Numbered from the stretch's first letter, positions 17,636-27,576 are shown. The stretch: DNA of 64,000 nt from Rhizobium acidisoli (GCF_002531755.2 NZ_CP035001.1:372001-436000), one strand, 5' to 3'. The notes: a model not told the origin generated them from the letters alone. Numbers and translations: made by a program.

Positions 17636-19822
17636 ATGTCCAATATCGAAGAGTTTCCTGCAGCCGCCCGACGGCTGACCGAGTTCGAGGCGCTCACGGC
17701 AGCTGCGCCAAGTGTTTTCGACGCGGTCCCCGGCGCGGTCTATCTCTGCGACCAGGACGGCTGGCTCGTGCGTTACAATGCCGAGGCGGCGGAGCTGTGG
17801 GGACAAACTCCCCCTGTTGGCGACAAACGTCCCCGCTTCTGCGGATCCCATGCTCTCTTCCTCCCCGACGGCACGCCGCTTGCACATGACGTCTGTCCCA
17901 TGGCAACTGCTGTTTTTGCCGGCACATCCACGCGGAATGCCGAGGTCGTCATGGAGCGGGCGGATGGGTCGCGCTTCACAGCACTCGTCAATATCCGCGC
18001 GCTGAAGGACCATGAAGGCAAAATCCAGGGCGCCATCAACTGTTTCCAGGATATTTCCGGACATAAAGAGCTGGAGGAGACAATCCGGCAGAAGAATGCC
18101 GATCTTGAGGATTTCTTCGAAAACAGTGCGATCGGACTCCATATCGTCGGCGGCGATGGCATCATCCAGCGCGCCAACAAGGCCGAGCTTGCGCTTCTCG
18201 GCTATACGGCAGAGGAATATGTGGGGCGACATATCGTCGAGTTTCATGTGGACGCACCGGTCATCGGCGACATTCTCCACAAGCTTTCCTGCGGCGAAAA
18301 CCTCGACCGTTATCCCGCACGTCTGCGTGCCAAAGACGGATCCATCAAGCAGGTGCAAATCACCTCCAATAGCCGTTTTGAGGAGGGCAAGTTCATCAGC
18401 ACGCGCTGTTTTACGACGGACGTGACCGATCTTCGTGAGGCCGAGACTGCCCGCCGTGAAAGCGACGAGCGACTGACCGCAACCTACGACGCCGCCACGA
18501 TCGGGATTGCGGAAGCCGACAAAGACGGCCGGCTGCTGCGCGTCAACGACACTCTCTGCCGGATGTTGGGACGCTCCCGTGAGGAGCTGCTCAACATGAC
18601 CTTCTTCGACTATACACAAGAAGAGGACCAGAAGGAGGACGGTGCTCTTTATGCGCGCCAGATGGCCGGCGAAATCAACAATTATGCCCTGCGTAAACGG
18701 GCCACGAGGCCCGACGGCAGTACGGTCTATCTGGATGTTTACAGCTCGTCTGTTCTGGATGCAGAGGGGAGCTTCCGCTACGGAGTGCGGGTACTCCAGG
18801 ATGTTACTGCGGCCAAGCGGATGGAGGACCGGATACGCGAGAGCGAACAGCACCTGCGCGATCTGTTGGAGGCGCTGCCGGCGGCGGTTTATACAACCGA
18901 TGCAATAGGTCGTATCACCTTCTTCAATAACGCAGCCGTGGAGATGTCCGGCCGCACGCCCGAAATCGGCGATATGTGGTGCGTGACCTGGCGACTTTAC
19001 AATACCGACGGCACACTGCTTCCTCACGATCAATGCCCTATGGCGGTGGCACTGAAGGAAAATCGTCCTGTTCGCGGCGCCGAGGCAATCGCCGAACGGC
19101 CGGACGGCAGACGCATTCCATTCATCCCCTACCCCACACCTCTTCATGACGCGGACGGCAAACTGATCGGTGCGATCAACATGCTGGTGGATATCACCGA
19201 GCGCAAGCAGGCGGAGAACCGGCAGAGGCTGCTAATCGATGAACTCAACCATCGTGTGAAAAACACGTTGGCGACTGTGCAGTCGCTGGCGATTCAAACC
19301 GCGCGGCAAGCTGAAAGCCTTGAGGATTTCTCGCTTCGGTTCGAGGCAAGACTACTCGCTCTATCGCGCGCTCATGATTTGCTGACGAGACGCAATTGGG
19401 AGGGTGTTTCCCTGGACACGCTCACCCGTGAAGTATTGACGGCATTGGCCGATAACGCAGGGCGGCAGGTGGAGATTAATGGACCGTTCGTTGATCTCGA
19501 CCCTCGCACGGCGTTGAACGTCACGATGGTCCTTAATGAACTCGCAACTAACGCAATCAAATACGGAGCCCTGTCCTCAGAAGCTGGCACGCTGGCGCTG
19601 ACTTGGCGGCTGGAAGCGGGGTCGGACCTGAAACCGCGGTTGATCCTTGAATGGCGCGAGCGCGGGGGTCCGCCCGTAGCTCCACCGATTCGTCGCGGAA
19701 CCGGCAGCCGGCTGATGGAGCGAGCTATTGAGCGTGACCTGGGCGGTCACTTTGACCTTGCCTTCGAACCGTCGGGGGTGGTGTGCCGCATGTCTTTCTC
19801 AGCCGCAGGCGGCCCTGCATGA
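17636..19822 (+). CDS. Four-PAS HWE-family sensor histidine kinase
   Basis: This 728-residue cytoplasmic protein contains four PAS-like domains, at about 25-135, 145-265, 275-395 and 400-525. The first and fourth share the pattern WGQTPP/SGRTPEIGD...LPHDVCPMA, suggesting internal duplication. The C-terminal catalytic part (~530-728) is of the HWE/HisKA_2 type: phospho-acceptor DELNHRVKNTLATVQSLA, N-box MVLNELATNAIKYGAL and a final RGTGSRLMERAIERDLGG. There is no membrane segment. The stop overlaps the ATG of a single-domain response regulator (ATGA, 19819-19822), its likely phosphorylation partner. Such pairs often feed general stress or light/redox responses in alphaproteobacteria. Confidence 0.9.
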   Translation: MSNIEEFPAAARRLTEFEALTAAAPSVFDAVPGAVYLCDQDGWLVRYNAEAAELWGQTPPVGDKRPRFCGSHALFLPDGTPLAHDVCPMATAVFAGTSTRNAEVVMERADGSRFTALVNIRALKDHEGKIQGAINCFQDISGHKELEETIRQKNADLEDFFENSAIGLHIVGGDGIIQRANKAELALLGYTAEEYVGRHIVEFHVDAPVIGDILHKLSCGENLDRYPARLRAKDGSIKQVQITSNSRFEEGKFISTRCFTTDVTDLREAETARRESDERLTATYDAATIGIAEADKDGRLLRVNDTLCRMLGRSREELLNMTFFDYTQEEDQKEDGALYARQMAGEINNYALRKRATRPDGSTVYLDVYSSSVLDAEGSFRYGVRVLQDVTAAKRMEDRIRESEQHLRDLLEALPAAVYTTDAIGRITFFNNAAVEMSGRTPEIGDMWCVTWRLYNTDGTLLPHDQCPMAVALKENRPVRGAEAIAERPDGRRIPFIPYPTPLHDADGKLIGAINMLVDITERKQAENRQRLLIDELNHRVKNTLATVQSLAIQTARQAESLEDFSLRFEARLLALSRAHDLLTRRNWEGVSLDTLTREVLTALADNAGRQVEINGPFVDLDPRTALNVTMVLNELATNAIKYGALSSEAGTLALTWRLEAGSDLKPRLILEWRERGGPPVAPPIRRGTGSRLMERAIERDLGGHFDLAFEPSGVVCRMSFSAAGGPA

Positions 19823-20193
19823 GTGAGTTCAGCGGCATCAAGGTCCTTATCGTTGAGGACGAAGGTTTTGTTGCACTGATGATTGAGGATATGCTTCAGG
19901 ATCTGGGATGCGAGGTCGTTGCATCCGTGGCTGGGCTTAAGGAAGCCTGTAGCGTCGCGGCCACCGCCGAAGTCGATCTGGCTGTTCTCGATATCAATCT
20001 CGGAGGGGAGCAGAGCTTCCCGGTCGCTGAAATCCTGCTTGAACGAGGGGTGCCTTTTATCTTCAGCACTGGGTATGGAGCGGGTGGCTTGCCAACTGAA
20101 CTCTCTGGATCGCCAGTGTTGAGCAAGCCCTTCTCCGCGAAAACAATGCAGGAAACGCTATCGTCTGCCCTTGGTCTAACTCTGCGGAGGTAG
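19819..20193 (+). CDS. Single-domain response regulator
   Basis: The 124-residue protein is a lone receiver domain. The acidic pair is in VLIVEDEGF, the phospho-acceptor is D58 in LAVLDINLGG, the threonine switch region is in FIFSTGYG and the conserved lysine is in VLSKPFS. No output domain is present. It overlaps the HWE kinase stop by 4 bases. It may act by protein-protein contact or as a phosphate sink for that kinase. Confidence 0.9.
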   Translation: MSEFSGIKVLIVEDEGFVALMIEDMLQDLGCEVVASVAGLKEACSVAATAEVDLAVLDINLGGEQSFPVAEILLERGVPFIFSTGYGAGGLPTELSGSPVLSKPFSAKTMQETLSSALGLTLRR

Positions 20194-20542
20194 CCTCGGA
20201 TGCGGCCGTGTGGCATTCAAACCCATGCAATTTGGTCTTTATGACGTCAGCAGCGTCGTCGAAGGACACGACAGCAAGTTCTCCTCGCGGCGCAACGGCG
20301 GGAACAGACCACGGCTCACGACCCTCATGGCATAGCCCGCATGAGTCGCCATGTGTCAGCGCCGCTCCTGCCTTCAGCCTTTCGAGGAACCCATTAAGGC
20401 ACTTGCGCCACGACAACCGCAAATTTTTTGGTCGCGCCGCCACTTCAACCACGTACCCGCGCTTAGAGAAACTATCCAGATCGCGATCCTGGTGTAGGCT
20501 TGTCGGGATACATCAATCGGCTCCTCCCCTGATCTAAGGAAA
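20194..20542. other. Intergenic stretch after the response regulator
   Basis: No gene is supported in these bases. A minus-strand frame crosses the region (20452-20063), but it runs into the receiver gene and has no recognisable motif or ribosome site. No repeat or hairpin stands out. Confidence 0.5.
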
Positions 20543-20758
20543 GTGAGGGGCGATCATGACCCGATCCAAGGTAACGGAAACGCAAACGGCCATGAGCGAG
20601 AAGAAGTCGCTCTCTGCCAGCGAGCGTATGACCACGTCAGTTCTGTTCGACAGGTCAAGACCGACCGCGACTGCGAAGAACTGGCCAGCCGGATCATCCA
20701 GTCGTTTCAACGTGGGGTAAAGGGTGAGGGCGTGAGGACGCGCTGGTGCGGCTCCTGA
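20543..20758 (+). CDS. Small hypothetical protein (71 aa)
   Basis: A frame starting at GTG 20543, with AAGGAA just upstream, encodes 71 residues with a plausible helical core (VALCQRAYDHVSSVRQVKTDRDCEELASRIIQSFQRGVKGEG). The pattern resembles short rhizobial proteins of unknown function with an ExCxxLAxxIxxxFQxGV-like segment. No function is known. The gene stands alone between the signalling pair and a terminator. Confidence 0.45.
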   Translation: MRGDHDPIQGNGNANGHEREEVALCQRAYDHVSSVRQVKTDRDCEELASRIIQSFQRGVKGEGVRTRWCGS

Positions 20759-21109
20759 TCTGACCGTCATCTGAAAGTCGACATGATGGAGCTTGTTTTG
20801 CGTTGAGCGGCAGGAGGGTATCTGGCTAGGTCCGCCGCTCAGCCGTGTGGATCAACTTATTCCCGAAGGTGCGGAACCAGAGGAACCGCCGCTGGTTAGT
20901 GCTTTGGATCGCGCGGGTGGATGACAAAGAGCTATCGCAGTTCCTGCCCGCACAATCCCACTTCAACTCCCCGTTTCCCCAATTGCCCCGCTTCGGTGGG
21001 GCTTTTTTTAATTGTCTGCAGCGCAGTTGACGACGAATGGTGAAATGCGACTGCTGCCAAGCGGCCGCCCACTTTGACAGCAGGATCTAAAAGATGCTTA
21101 AACGATTGG
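20759..21109. other. Intergenic stretch with a terminator
   Basis: Apart from the hairpin at 20985-21009, no gene is evident. A short frame at 20845-21030 has no recognisable features. The stretch ends where the autotransporter remnant begins. Confidence 0.5.
20985..21009 (+). terminator. Rho-independent terminator
   Basis: GCCCC and GGGGC pair around the loop GCTTCGGT and are followed by seven T residues, a textbook intrinsic terminator for plus-strand transcription. What it terminates is unclear, since the nearest recognisable plus-strand ORF ends at 20758. It may be left over from a lost gene. Confidence 0.75.
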
Positions 21110-21871
21110 GAAAGCAGGCATTTGGAAGCTCGAGACGGGCGCGGACGGGGCGTTGGCCGAAAGCGCGGCCGGCGCCCTGATTGGCGGGTTCAGCGTTCAC
21201 TTTGGCACGGTTTCCGCAGATGCATCCTCTCTGTTCGGCACCGGCGACATCGACAGCACCGGCGATGGCCCTGGCGGCACGCCGACCTGGTACGGCAATA
21301 GCGGCCTCTACATCGACGCTCAGGGGCAACTGACCTGGTATGACAGCGATCTTCATTCCGACGATTTGAGCAGGACGCTGACAAGGGCAACGACGGTTTC
21401 GGCTACGCATTGAGCATCGAAGCCGGACAGAAGATCGGGCTTAGTACGCGTTGGTCGCTGACACCGCAAGCCCAGCTTTTCTATTTATCCGTGCGCTTCG
21501 GCGACTTCACCGATCCCTATGGCGGCGCAGTGTCACTGCGCGATGGCGACACGCTGATCGGCCGCCTCGGCGTCTCCGCCGACTACGACAACGACTGGAA
21601 GGATGCCGCAGGGCTGGTGAGCCGCTCAAGCGTCTACGGGATCGCCAATCTCTACTACGACTTCCTCGACGGATCCGATGTCGACGTCTCGGGAACGAGA
21701 TTCGTCAGCGAAAACCGGGCGCTGTGGGGCGGATTGGGCCTCGGTGGCTCCTACAGTTGGTGGGACGAGCGCTATTCCATCAACGGCGAAGCATTCGCGC
21801 GCACCAGCCTCCATGACTTTGGTGACAGCTACTCGTTTGGCGGGAAGGTTAGCTTCAATGTAAAGTGGTGA
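21110..21871 (+). pseudogene. Autotransporter beta-barrel domain, truncated and frameshifted
   Basis: The segment encodes the last ~255 residues of an autotransporter outer-membrane barrel: LETGADGALAESAAGALIGGFSVHFG, GNSGLYIDAQGQLTWYDSDLHSD, then IEAGQKIGLSTRWSLTPQAQL and the terminal VSFNVKW with an aromatic last residue, as outer-membrane barrels have. A frameshift near 21372 separates DLSRTL from GNDGFGYALSIEAGQ. The passenger domain and signal peptide are absent. It is a 3' relic of a large secreted-protein gene. Confidence 0.85.
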
Positions 21872-21904
21872 TGACCTTGCCCCCCAAGTTTTATCCCATT
21901 TTGA

Positions 21905-22290
21905 GTTCGCTCCAGCGGTTTGTTGCTGTTTTCGCAGCATCGGTGCGCGTGTGCCGATCGCTCGCTTCCGGCCACCACGTTTGCGCACTGTCAGCTTCTC
22001 CTCGCGATAGAGCCTGATGAGCCGCTTGTGATTTACAAAATGCCCCTCACGTCTGAGCAGCACATGAAGACGTCGATATCCGAAGCGACGGCGTTCACGC
22101 GCCAGCGCCTTCATCCGCTCGCGAACGCCATGGTCATCGCTGCGTCTGGTTTCGTGGCGGATCGTCATTCGGCAAAAGCCCATGGCTTTACACGCCCCCC
22201 GTTCGCTCATCTCGTGGTGACCTATCAGATGCGCGAGAGCTTTCCGCTTCTCTGCGGGCGTCATGCCAATTGGGGGTAAGATCAGTGAGT
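21905..22290 (-). mobile_element. IS3-family insertion sequence remnant (orfB N-terminus)
   Basis: The minus strand encodes about 125 residues typical of the IS407-group orfB start: MTPAEKRKALAHLIGHHEMS, ERGACKAMGF, RMKALARERRRFGYRRLHVLLRREG and YREEKLTVRKRGGRKRA. It breaks off after RAIGTRAPM, before any catalytic DDE residue. The orfA, the integrase core and both ends are missing. The piece lies directly after the autotransporter relic and may mark the rearrangement point. Confidence 0.82.
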
Positions 22291-22299
22291 GCAGAACGC

Positions 22300-22657
22300 C
22301 AATTTTCGGTCGGCTTAAAGCGCGCGAAGCCCTCGTCACGGCGGCCTTCGCGGCTGTCCGGTTAGCCGCGGGTTTCGAGTTTGGCCTTTGGTAGCTGGCG
22401 ACTCCGTCTTCGCTGAAGAGTTTCAGCGATACTAGCCCAATAGGCGGGCACTGCCGGCATCCGCGTGAAGTGGTGATTTTCTTCTGCGCCAGAAATGCCC
22501 CGCCGAAACCGGGCAAGTTCGTACAAACAGAGCTATCTAGCGAGGAACTCCCGTACGGCCCTGCTGATGTAACAAGAGCCGGCGGGGCCTGTTCCGGGTA
22601 CGGTCTCGTACTCAGGATCTCCTTGCGCAGGAAAATGTCTTTGAAGGAAGCCGATAT
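22300..22657. other. Intergenic stretch between the IS3 remnant and the c-di-GMP gene
   Basis: No gene is supported. The minus-strand frame from the IS3 remnant stays open through this region, but it shows no homology-like segment upstream of the transposase part. No repeat stands out. Confidence 0.45.
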
Positions 22658-24775
22658 TCAAGCAAGGCAATGGACGGGTGGGGCCGCCGCCGTCATAGCG
22701 CGCTCCTTATTCCCGCTCATTTCCCTTGGCACAGACCGCAGGGCTTGCGCCCGCGGATCGCCTTTGTGTCCGGAGAGGATATCTGCGAACGGTGCCGGTC
22801 GCCCGAACAAATAACCTTGGGCAGATTCACAGCCTTCGGCATGCAGGATTGCAAGTTGGTCGCAAGTTTCGATACCTTCTGCGAGGACAGGAATTTCGAG
22901 GCTGCGTCCAAGCGCAAGTACGGCACGGATGATTGCGCGCGCTGACTTGCTGGATTCGATTTCACCCATAAAGCTGCGGTCGAGCTTGATCTTGTCGAAC
23001 GGGAAAGCACGGAGCGTATCGAGCGAAGAGTAACCCGTCCCGAAGTCGTCAAGAGCGATCGTCACACCCAGCTTCCGGATCTGCTGCAACTGAAGGAGGG
23101 TACGCTCCTTGTCTTGGATGATGGCCGACTCCGTGAGCTCAAGTTCAAGATTTTCCGGTCTCAGTCCGGTGTCGGTGAGAACGCCGGCAACCAATCCCGG
23201 CAGGTTGGGATGGAGGAACTGCACCGGTGAGAGGTTGACGGCGACTCTTATGTTCAGGCCCAGGGACGAGCATTGGCTACAGGCAGTTCGAAGAACCCAT
23301 TCGCCAAGTTGCAGGATAAGGCCGTTTTCTTCGGCGAGGGGAATGAATTCGACCGGTGGGATGAAACCACGTTGCGGATGCTGCCAGCGTAGCAGCGCCT
23401 CATAGCCGATGACCGAACTATCCGATACTAGCGTCTGAACCTGATAGTAGACTTCGAGCTGATTGTTTTCCAGAGCGTGACGAAGATCGATCGCGAGTTG
23501 GCGCTTGTTACGGACGGTGTCGTCCATTTTCTTGTCGAAAAAACAGATCTTTTCCCCAATTTCGCTCTTGGCCCGATAAAGCGCCAAGTCGGTGTTGTTA
23601 ATCAATGTCTCCCTTTCCTGAGCGTCGTCAGGGAAGATGCAGGCGCCAAAACTCGCGCCAACTGAGGCGTGGAAGCCGTCAAGCATAAACGGCCTGATGA
23701 TCTCGGCCCGCAACCGCAGGAGCGCCTCGCGCAACTCGCCGCGACTCGCGACAGGCGCAATAATTGAAAACTCGTCGCCGCCCGTGCGTGCGATGAACAT
23801 GGTGCCATCGTTTGAATCACGCATGCGCTGCGCCAAGATTTTCAGCGCCTCATCGCCCGCCGAATGCCCCTTTATGTCGTTGATTTCCTTGAAACGATCG
23901 AGGTCGATGGCTGCCAGCGCAAATTTCGGTCCGCCATTGTTGCCCAGTTCGATTTGCGCAGCGAGGCGATCATTGAAGCACGCACGATTGGCAAGCCCGG
24001 TCAACGCGTCATTGAGCGCCATATGCTCCAGCTCGCTGACCGAACGGACGCGGTTTTGATTGTCAATCAAGTAGCTCGCTGCTACGGCACCGACAATGAT
24101 GACGCTGAGCAGAGCGATCGCCAGGGCCATAGCCTGCAGAGCCGCTGGATTGGAATAACTGTCGTCCATAAAGATCGGTGTGAGCTTGAACGCAGTCATG
24201 CCCGTGAAATGGAGGCTGACGATCGCCAGCGTGAGCAATCCAACCGATATGATCTTGCTGGCGGCGCTATAGTCACGGCTGGCAACCTGTATCGCAGCGG
24301 AAGTGATAGTCACGGCGAGAAAGATGGACGCGATCAAGAATCTCATATCCCAATCGACCGTGCCTTGGGCAACATAAGCCAGCATACCTGTGTAGTGCAT
24401 GATGGCGATTGACAGTCCAACTAAGGCGCCGCCGACAGCAGGTGACCAGGAGGTGCGGATCATACCGGCTACCGTCAAGCCGCAGAATGAGCCAGCCATA
24501 GCGATCAGCAAGGAAATGATTGTCAGTACCGGATCGAAGGTCACAGGCGTGCCGGCATGGTAGGCGATGATGGCGATGAAATGTGTCGACCAGATGGACG
24601 CGCCTGCGGCCGTTGCGGCGAGAAACTGCCAGCCGACCGCTTCCGCGCCGTTGACGCTCCGCCCCCGCGAAAAAAGGCGAAGGACCGCCCAACTTCCTGA
24701 AACACAGACTAGAGCGGCGACCAGAACAAGCCAGATGTTATGTTGCGTTGTGATGCAATTGACGACCGAAAACAT
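22658..24775 (-). CDS. MHYT-GGDEF-EAL cyclic-di-GMP enzyme
   Basis: The 705-residue membrane protein has an MHYT sensor of seven helices (~1-240) with the motifs STHFIAI, IMHYTGM and LHFTGM, thought to bind copper or a small gas. A GGDEF domain (~255-415) has an intact signature in ARTGGDEFS. An EAL domain (~430-685) contains GYEALLRW, the metal-binding ELTES, ALDDFGTGYSS and KLDRSF. Both catalytic motifs are intact, so it could make and break cyclic-di-GMP. It is monocistronic, reading away from the small intergenic region at 24776. A function in the biofilm/motility switch is inference from the family. Confidence 0.93.
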   Translation of the reverse strand: MFSVVNCITTQHNIWLVLVAALVCVSGSWAVLRLFSRGRSVNGAEAVGWQFLAATAAGASIWSTHFIAIIAYHAGTPVTFDPVLTIISLLIAMAGSFCGLTVAGMIRTSWSPAVGGALVGLSIAIMHYTGMLAYVAQGTVDWDMRFLIASIFLAVTITSAAIQVASRDYSAASKIISVGLLTLAIVSLHFTGMTAFKLTPIFMDDSYSNPAALQAMALAIALLSVIIVGAVAASYLIDNQNRVRSVSELEHMALNDALTGLANRACFNDRLAAQIELGNNGGPKFALAAIDLDRFKEINDIKGHSAGDEALKILAQRMRDSNDGTMFIARTGGDEFSIIAPVASRGELREALLRLRAEIIRPFMLDGFHASVGASFGACIFPDDAQERETLINNTDLALYRAKSEIGEKICFFDKKMDDTVRNKRQLAIDLRHALENNQLEVYYQVQTLVSDSSVIGYEALLRWQHPQRGFIPPVEFIPLAEENGLILQLGEWVLRTACSQCSSLGLNIRVAVNLSPVQFLHPNLPGLVAGVLTDTGLRPENLELELTESAIIQDKERTLLQLQQIRKLGVTIALDDFGTGYSSLDTLRAFPFDKIKLDRSFMGEIESSKSARAIIRAVLALGRSLEIPVLAEGIETCDQLAILHAEGCESAQGYLFGRPAPFADILSGHKGDPRAQALRSVPREMSGNKERAMTAAAPPVHCLA

Positions 24776-25239
24776 TCTTCTCTTTGCCTAGAAACCCATG
24801 GTCCACTCTCCCAATTCCCTGTTGAGATCACCTTAATTTAATAGACAAGTATCCTGTATGATTAACCTGCAGTGTACCGGTGCACCTTCTACGCGACTGG
24901 AAATAGGCGCGCGCCCGGCAGGGTACTGTCCTCGCCAGCCGGCAGCCTTGGCGCAGGCTATCAAACGCGGACCGACCCCATATCTCGATGGCGTCTCAAC
25001 GCCAGCCGCTGGCGCCAGCAGCAGGGCGATGCCGGCGGCGAAGGCGCCGTGCGCCTCGCTCATATCGGTGGGCGCGCGTACTCGCCCTGGCCGGCAGGGG
25101 CAGCACGGCCGCCGGCGGTGCGGGGGGCTGACGTTTTTTAGAATCCGCCCACAACGTCTAGATTGTCTCAGCGTATGATCTCAAGCAGATGTTGCTGGTA
25201 CACACTTATCGTACTTGAACGGACAGCTCTCAATCTATC
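24776..25239. other. Intergenic stretch upstream of the MHYT gene
   Basis: No gene is supported in these 464 bases. The part nearest 24776 is AT-rich and probably holds the promoter of the MHYT gene. The GC-rich part near 24900-25130 has open frames in several directions without recognisable motifs. Confidence 0.45.
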
Positions 25240-25481
25240 ACGCTATTTTATCGTTGCGTCCAATCTATCCTTCCGGCCTTTCTGGAGAGCGGATTCCATA
25301 CGTGGCTCGGGTCGCGGCGATCTGCGATGTCTATGATGCGCTGACGACGATAAGGCCTTACAAGCCCGCCTGGTCGCAGGCCGAAGCCACCAACATGATG
25401 ATGAAGTCGCCGGGTCACTTCGATCCCGACCTATTGGCGGCCTTCGTCTCGAACATGGTGATCAGCGGCACGCTTCGCTAG
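25240..25481 (+). pseudogene. HD-GYP phosphodiesterase, C-terminal fragment
   Basis: About 80 residues match the end of an HD-GYP domain: YPSGLSGERIPYVARVAAICDVYDALTTIRPYKPAWSQAEA followed by GHFDPDLLAAFV. The N-terminal part, including the HD metal site, is missing, and the stretch before YPSGLSG diverges from the family. A matching N-terminal piece (DUF3391) lies 2 kb away on the opposite strand at 27400-27576, suggesting that one gene was split by an inversion. Confidence 0.75.
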
Positions 25482-25814
25482 ATCGCATCACCGCAGGTCT
25501 GTAAGATTTCTCGAGCTTGATCAGGAGGAAGTCTTCCATGGACCGCAGGTTTGCTAAAATCGCGATCCGTGGTGTCGGCAAGGCACTCGGCTGCCGGAAG
25601 ACGTCGTGTCTTCAGGCATGTGGTCTTGGTTGGTGGAGGCCTGCGATCGCAATGTCCGCGAACTCAACCTCAATCCGAACGATCGCCGTCTTGTGCCCGC
25701 CCTGAAGCTGGCACAGCGACTCGAGGGCGCGCCGCGGCATCCTCGCCAGTGTCCGGGCGGTATTGTCCTCACCCATGACAGCTCGACGATCTGGTGCCGT
25801 ACGACTGTTGTCCC

Positions 25815-27245
25815 GATCGTGTCCCGGCAAGTGGTGTAGCTGACGGGAGGTAGCAAAGCCGAGTGCCCGCGCGCTTCTCGCTGCGCTGTAGCGGGTGATC
25901 GGCTTTGCGGGCGGCCATCAGTGTTTTCCGCTAGGGTCGGGTTGTTCAAGACCAACCTGACGGAAAGACCACCGATGACCAATGACATGATGAACGTGCG
26001 CTCCCTCGTTGAGAAGAGCGCGGATGCAGATTTATTGCGTGAGATGATTGGCTTTGCCGCCGAGCGGCTGATGGAGTTGGAAGTCGGCTCGGCCACGGGT
26101 GCTGACTTCGGTGAGAAGAACCCGATGCGGCTCGCTCAACGCAATGGCTACCGTGACCGCGATTGGGAGACGCGCGCCGGAACCGTCGAGCTTCGCATTC
26201 CGAAGCTGCGCAAGGGCAGCTACTTCCCGAGCTTTCTCGAACCGCGTCGGATGGCGGAAAAGGCCCTGACGGCGGTTATCCAGGAAGCGTATATTCAAGG
26301 GATATCAACACGCTCTGTCGACGACTTGGTCAAGGCCATGGGCATGTCTGGCATCTCCAAAAGCCAGGTGAGCCGTCTATGCGAAGAGATCGACGTCAAG
26401 GTCAAAGCGTTCCTCGACAGGCCAATTGAAGGCGAGTGGCCGTATGTATGGGTGGATGCGACCTACCTCAAAGTCCGGCGCGGCGGCCGCATCGTTTCCG
26501 TTGCTGTTATCATCGCCGTCGGCGTCAACAGCGATGGTCGACGCGAGGTCCTGGGAATGGAAGTCGGCACGTCGGAAGCCGAGCCGATCTGGACGGAATT
26601 CCTGCGCAGGCTGACACGTCGAGGATTACGTGGTGTGAAGCTTGTTGTCTCCGATGCGCATGAAGGGCTCAAGGCCGCCGTCACCAAGGTTCTCAACGCC
26701 ACCTGGCAACGGTGCCGGGTTCACTTCATGAGGAACGTACTGGCGCATGCTGGAAAGAGTGGCAGGCGGGTCGTCTCGGCCTTCATCGCCACCGCCTTTG
26801 CCCAGGAGACGCCGGAGGCCGCCAGCGCTCAATGGCGCAGCGTCGCTGATCAGATCAGACCGAAAGTGCCGAAGCTCGCCACCATCCTGGACGACGCTGA
26901 AGAGGACGTGCTCGCCTACATGACCTTCCCGAAAGAGCACCGGGCGAAGCTTCACTCAACGAATCCAATCGAACGTCTCAACGGCGAAATCAAGCGACGA
27001 ACGGAGGTCGTCGGCATCTTTCCCAACGACGAAGCCATCGTCCGTCTCGTCGGTGCACTGCTGCTCGAACAGAATGATGAATGGGCCGTCCAGCGCGCCA
27101 GGTACATGACGCTTGAGACCATGGCACAAATGAGCGATGATCCCCAAATCAGTCTGCCCGCTGTGGCACGCTGAAATCCCCTCCGACCCAACGTCGGAAA
27201 GCACGGCAATCAGCCGTCAGCTACACCACTCCCATGGACACGATC
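25815..27245 (+). mobile_element. IS256-family insertion sequence, complete
   Basis: The 1431-bp element has imperfect inverted ends of about 32 bp, both starting GATCGTGTCC and ending GTGGTGTAGCTGACGG, and is flanked by a perfect 8-bp target duplication GTTGTCCC (25807-25814 and 27246-27253). One intact transposase gene fills the centre. The duplication shows a simple transposition into the dnaE2 fragment without later rearrangement of the ends. A truncated relative lies at 32624-33256 in the opposite orientation. Confidence 0.93.
25975..27174 (+). CDS. IS256-family transposase
   Basis: From ATG 25975 the protein has 399 residues, normal for this family. Visible are [28 protein letters not shown] near the start, the first catalytic aspartate in [16 protein letters not shown], the second in [15 protein letters not shown], the CRVHF motif ([14 protein letters not shown]), and the glutamate region in [26 protein letters not shown]. 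All DDE residues are intact, so it is probably active. An upstream ATG at 25921 is in frame but less likely. Confidence 0.93.
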   Translation: MTNDMMNVRSLVEKSADADLLREMIGFAAERLMELEVGSATGADFGEKNPMRLAQRNGYRDRDWETRAGTVELRIPKLRKGSYFPSFLEPRRMAEKALTAVIQEAYIQGISTRSVDDLVKAMGMSGISKSQVSRLCEEIDVKVKAFLDRPIEGEWPYVWVDATYLKVRRGGRIVSVAVIIAVGVNSDGRREVLGMEVGTSEAEPIWTEFLRRLTRRGLRGVKLVVSDAHEGLKAAVTKVLNATWQRCRVHFMRNVLAHAGKSGRRVVSAFIATAFAQETPEAASAQWRSVADQIRPKVPKLATILDDAEEDVLAYMTFPKEHRAKLHSTNPIERLNGEIKRRTEVVGIFPNDEAIVRLVGALLLEQNDEWAVQRARYMTLETMAQMSDDPQISLPAVAR

Positions 27246-27399
27246 GTTGTCCCTGGCTTACAGGACGTCAAATTAAGGTCACTAGTCCCCGGCCCAACTG
27301 CCGAAAGCGGCCCGCAACGGCCGGAACGCACATCGGCATTATGGTCGAAGGCGCCGTAGGTATCGCCGTTGCTTCAGGGTGCGCGGCCATCGCTCCTTC

Positions 27400-27576
27400 A
27401 GCGATGGAGTCGGTGGGGGAGGAAACCAAGAACGGGCTGAACCGCACCGAGGCGTCCTGGCTGCCGCTCTCAACCTCATCGACGAACATCCCTACCCGCA
27501 ATTCCTGCAGCCTTATTCTTTTCCGCATGGCTGGCGCCGCCTCGAATTTCAAAAATGGATAAAGTGTTTCAACCAT
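27400..27576 (-). pseudogene. HD-GYP phosphodiesterase, N-terminal (DUF3391) fragment
   Basis: From ATG 27576, with AAAGGAG about 9 bases upstream, the minus strand encodes MVETLYPFLKFEAAPAMRKR, then IRLQELRVGMFVDEVE and RFSPFLVSSPTDS. This is the DUF3391 domain that opens many HD-GYP proteins. Homology ends near 27400, and the frame then runs on without family features to 27268. The HD-GYP catalytic domain is absent here; a C-terminal piece lies at 25240-25481 on the other strand. Promoter and ribosome site look intact, so a short dead peptide may be made. Confidence 0.7.

Larger units (their letters stand above)
25530..27300 (+). pseudogene. dnaE2-like error-prone polymerase, internal fragment split by IS256
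   Basis: Left of the IS the plus strand encodes AIRGVGKALG, then in another frame LPEDVVSSGMWSWLVEACDR and LNPNDRRLVPALKLAQRLEG, then PRHPRQCPGGIVLTH. These match the segment of DnaE2/ImuC polymerases with RHLxQHxGGFVLT. Across the insertion the sequence resumes as LDDLVPYDC-CPWLTGRQ, the next family motif. Several frameshifts are present besides the IS at 25815-27245. The C-terminal end of a dnaE2 gene lies on the opposite strand at 30144. DnaE2 with ImuA and ImuB performs mutagenic repair; none is intact here. Confidence 0.68.

Noticed and set aside
17612..19147. Long minus-strand open frame opposite the four-PAS kinase
   Set aside because: It is the antisense shadow of a high-GC gene; the plus strand has full PAS and HWE motifs and no motif is seen on the minus strand.
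20063..20452. Minus-strand hypothetical gene after the single-domain receiver
   Set aside because: It overlaps the receiver gene and lacks motifs, a ribosome site and neighbours.
24776..25239. Coding gene in the GC-rich part of the stretch
   Set aside because: Several short frames overlap in all directions without motif, start signal or family resemblance.
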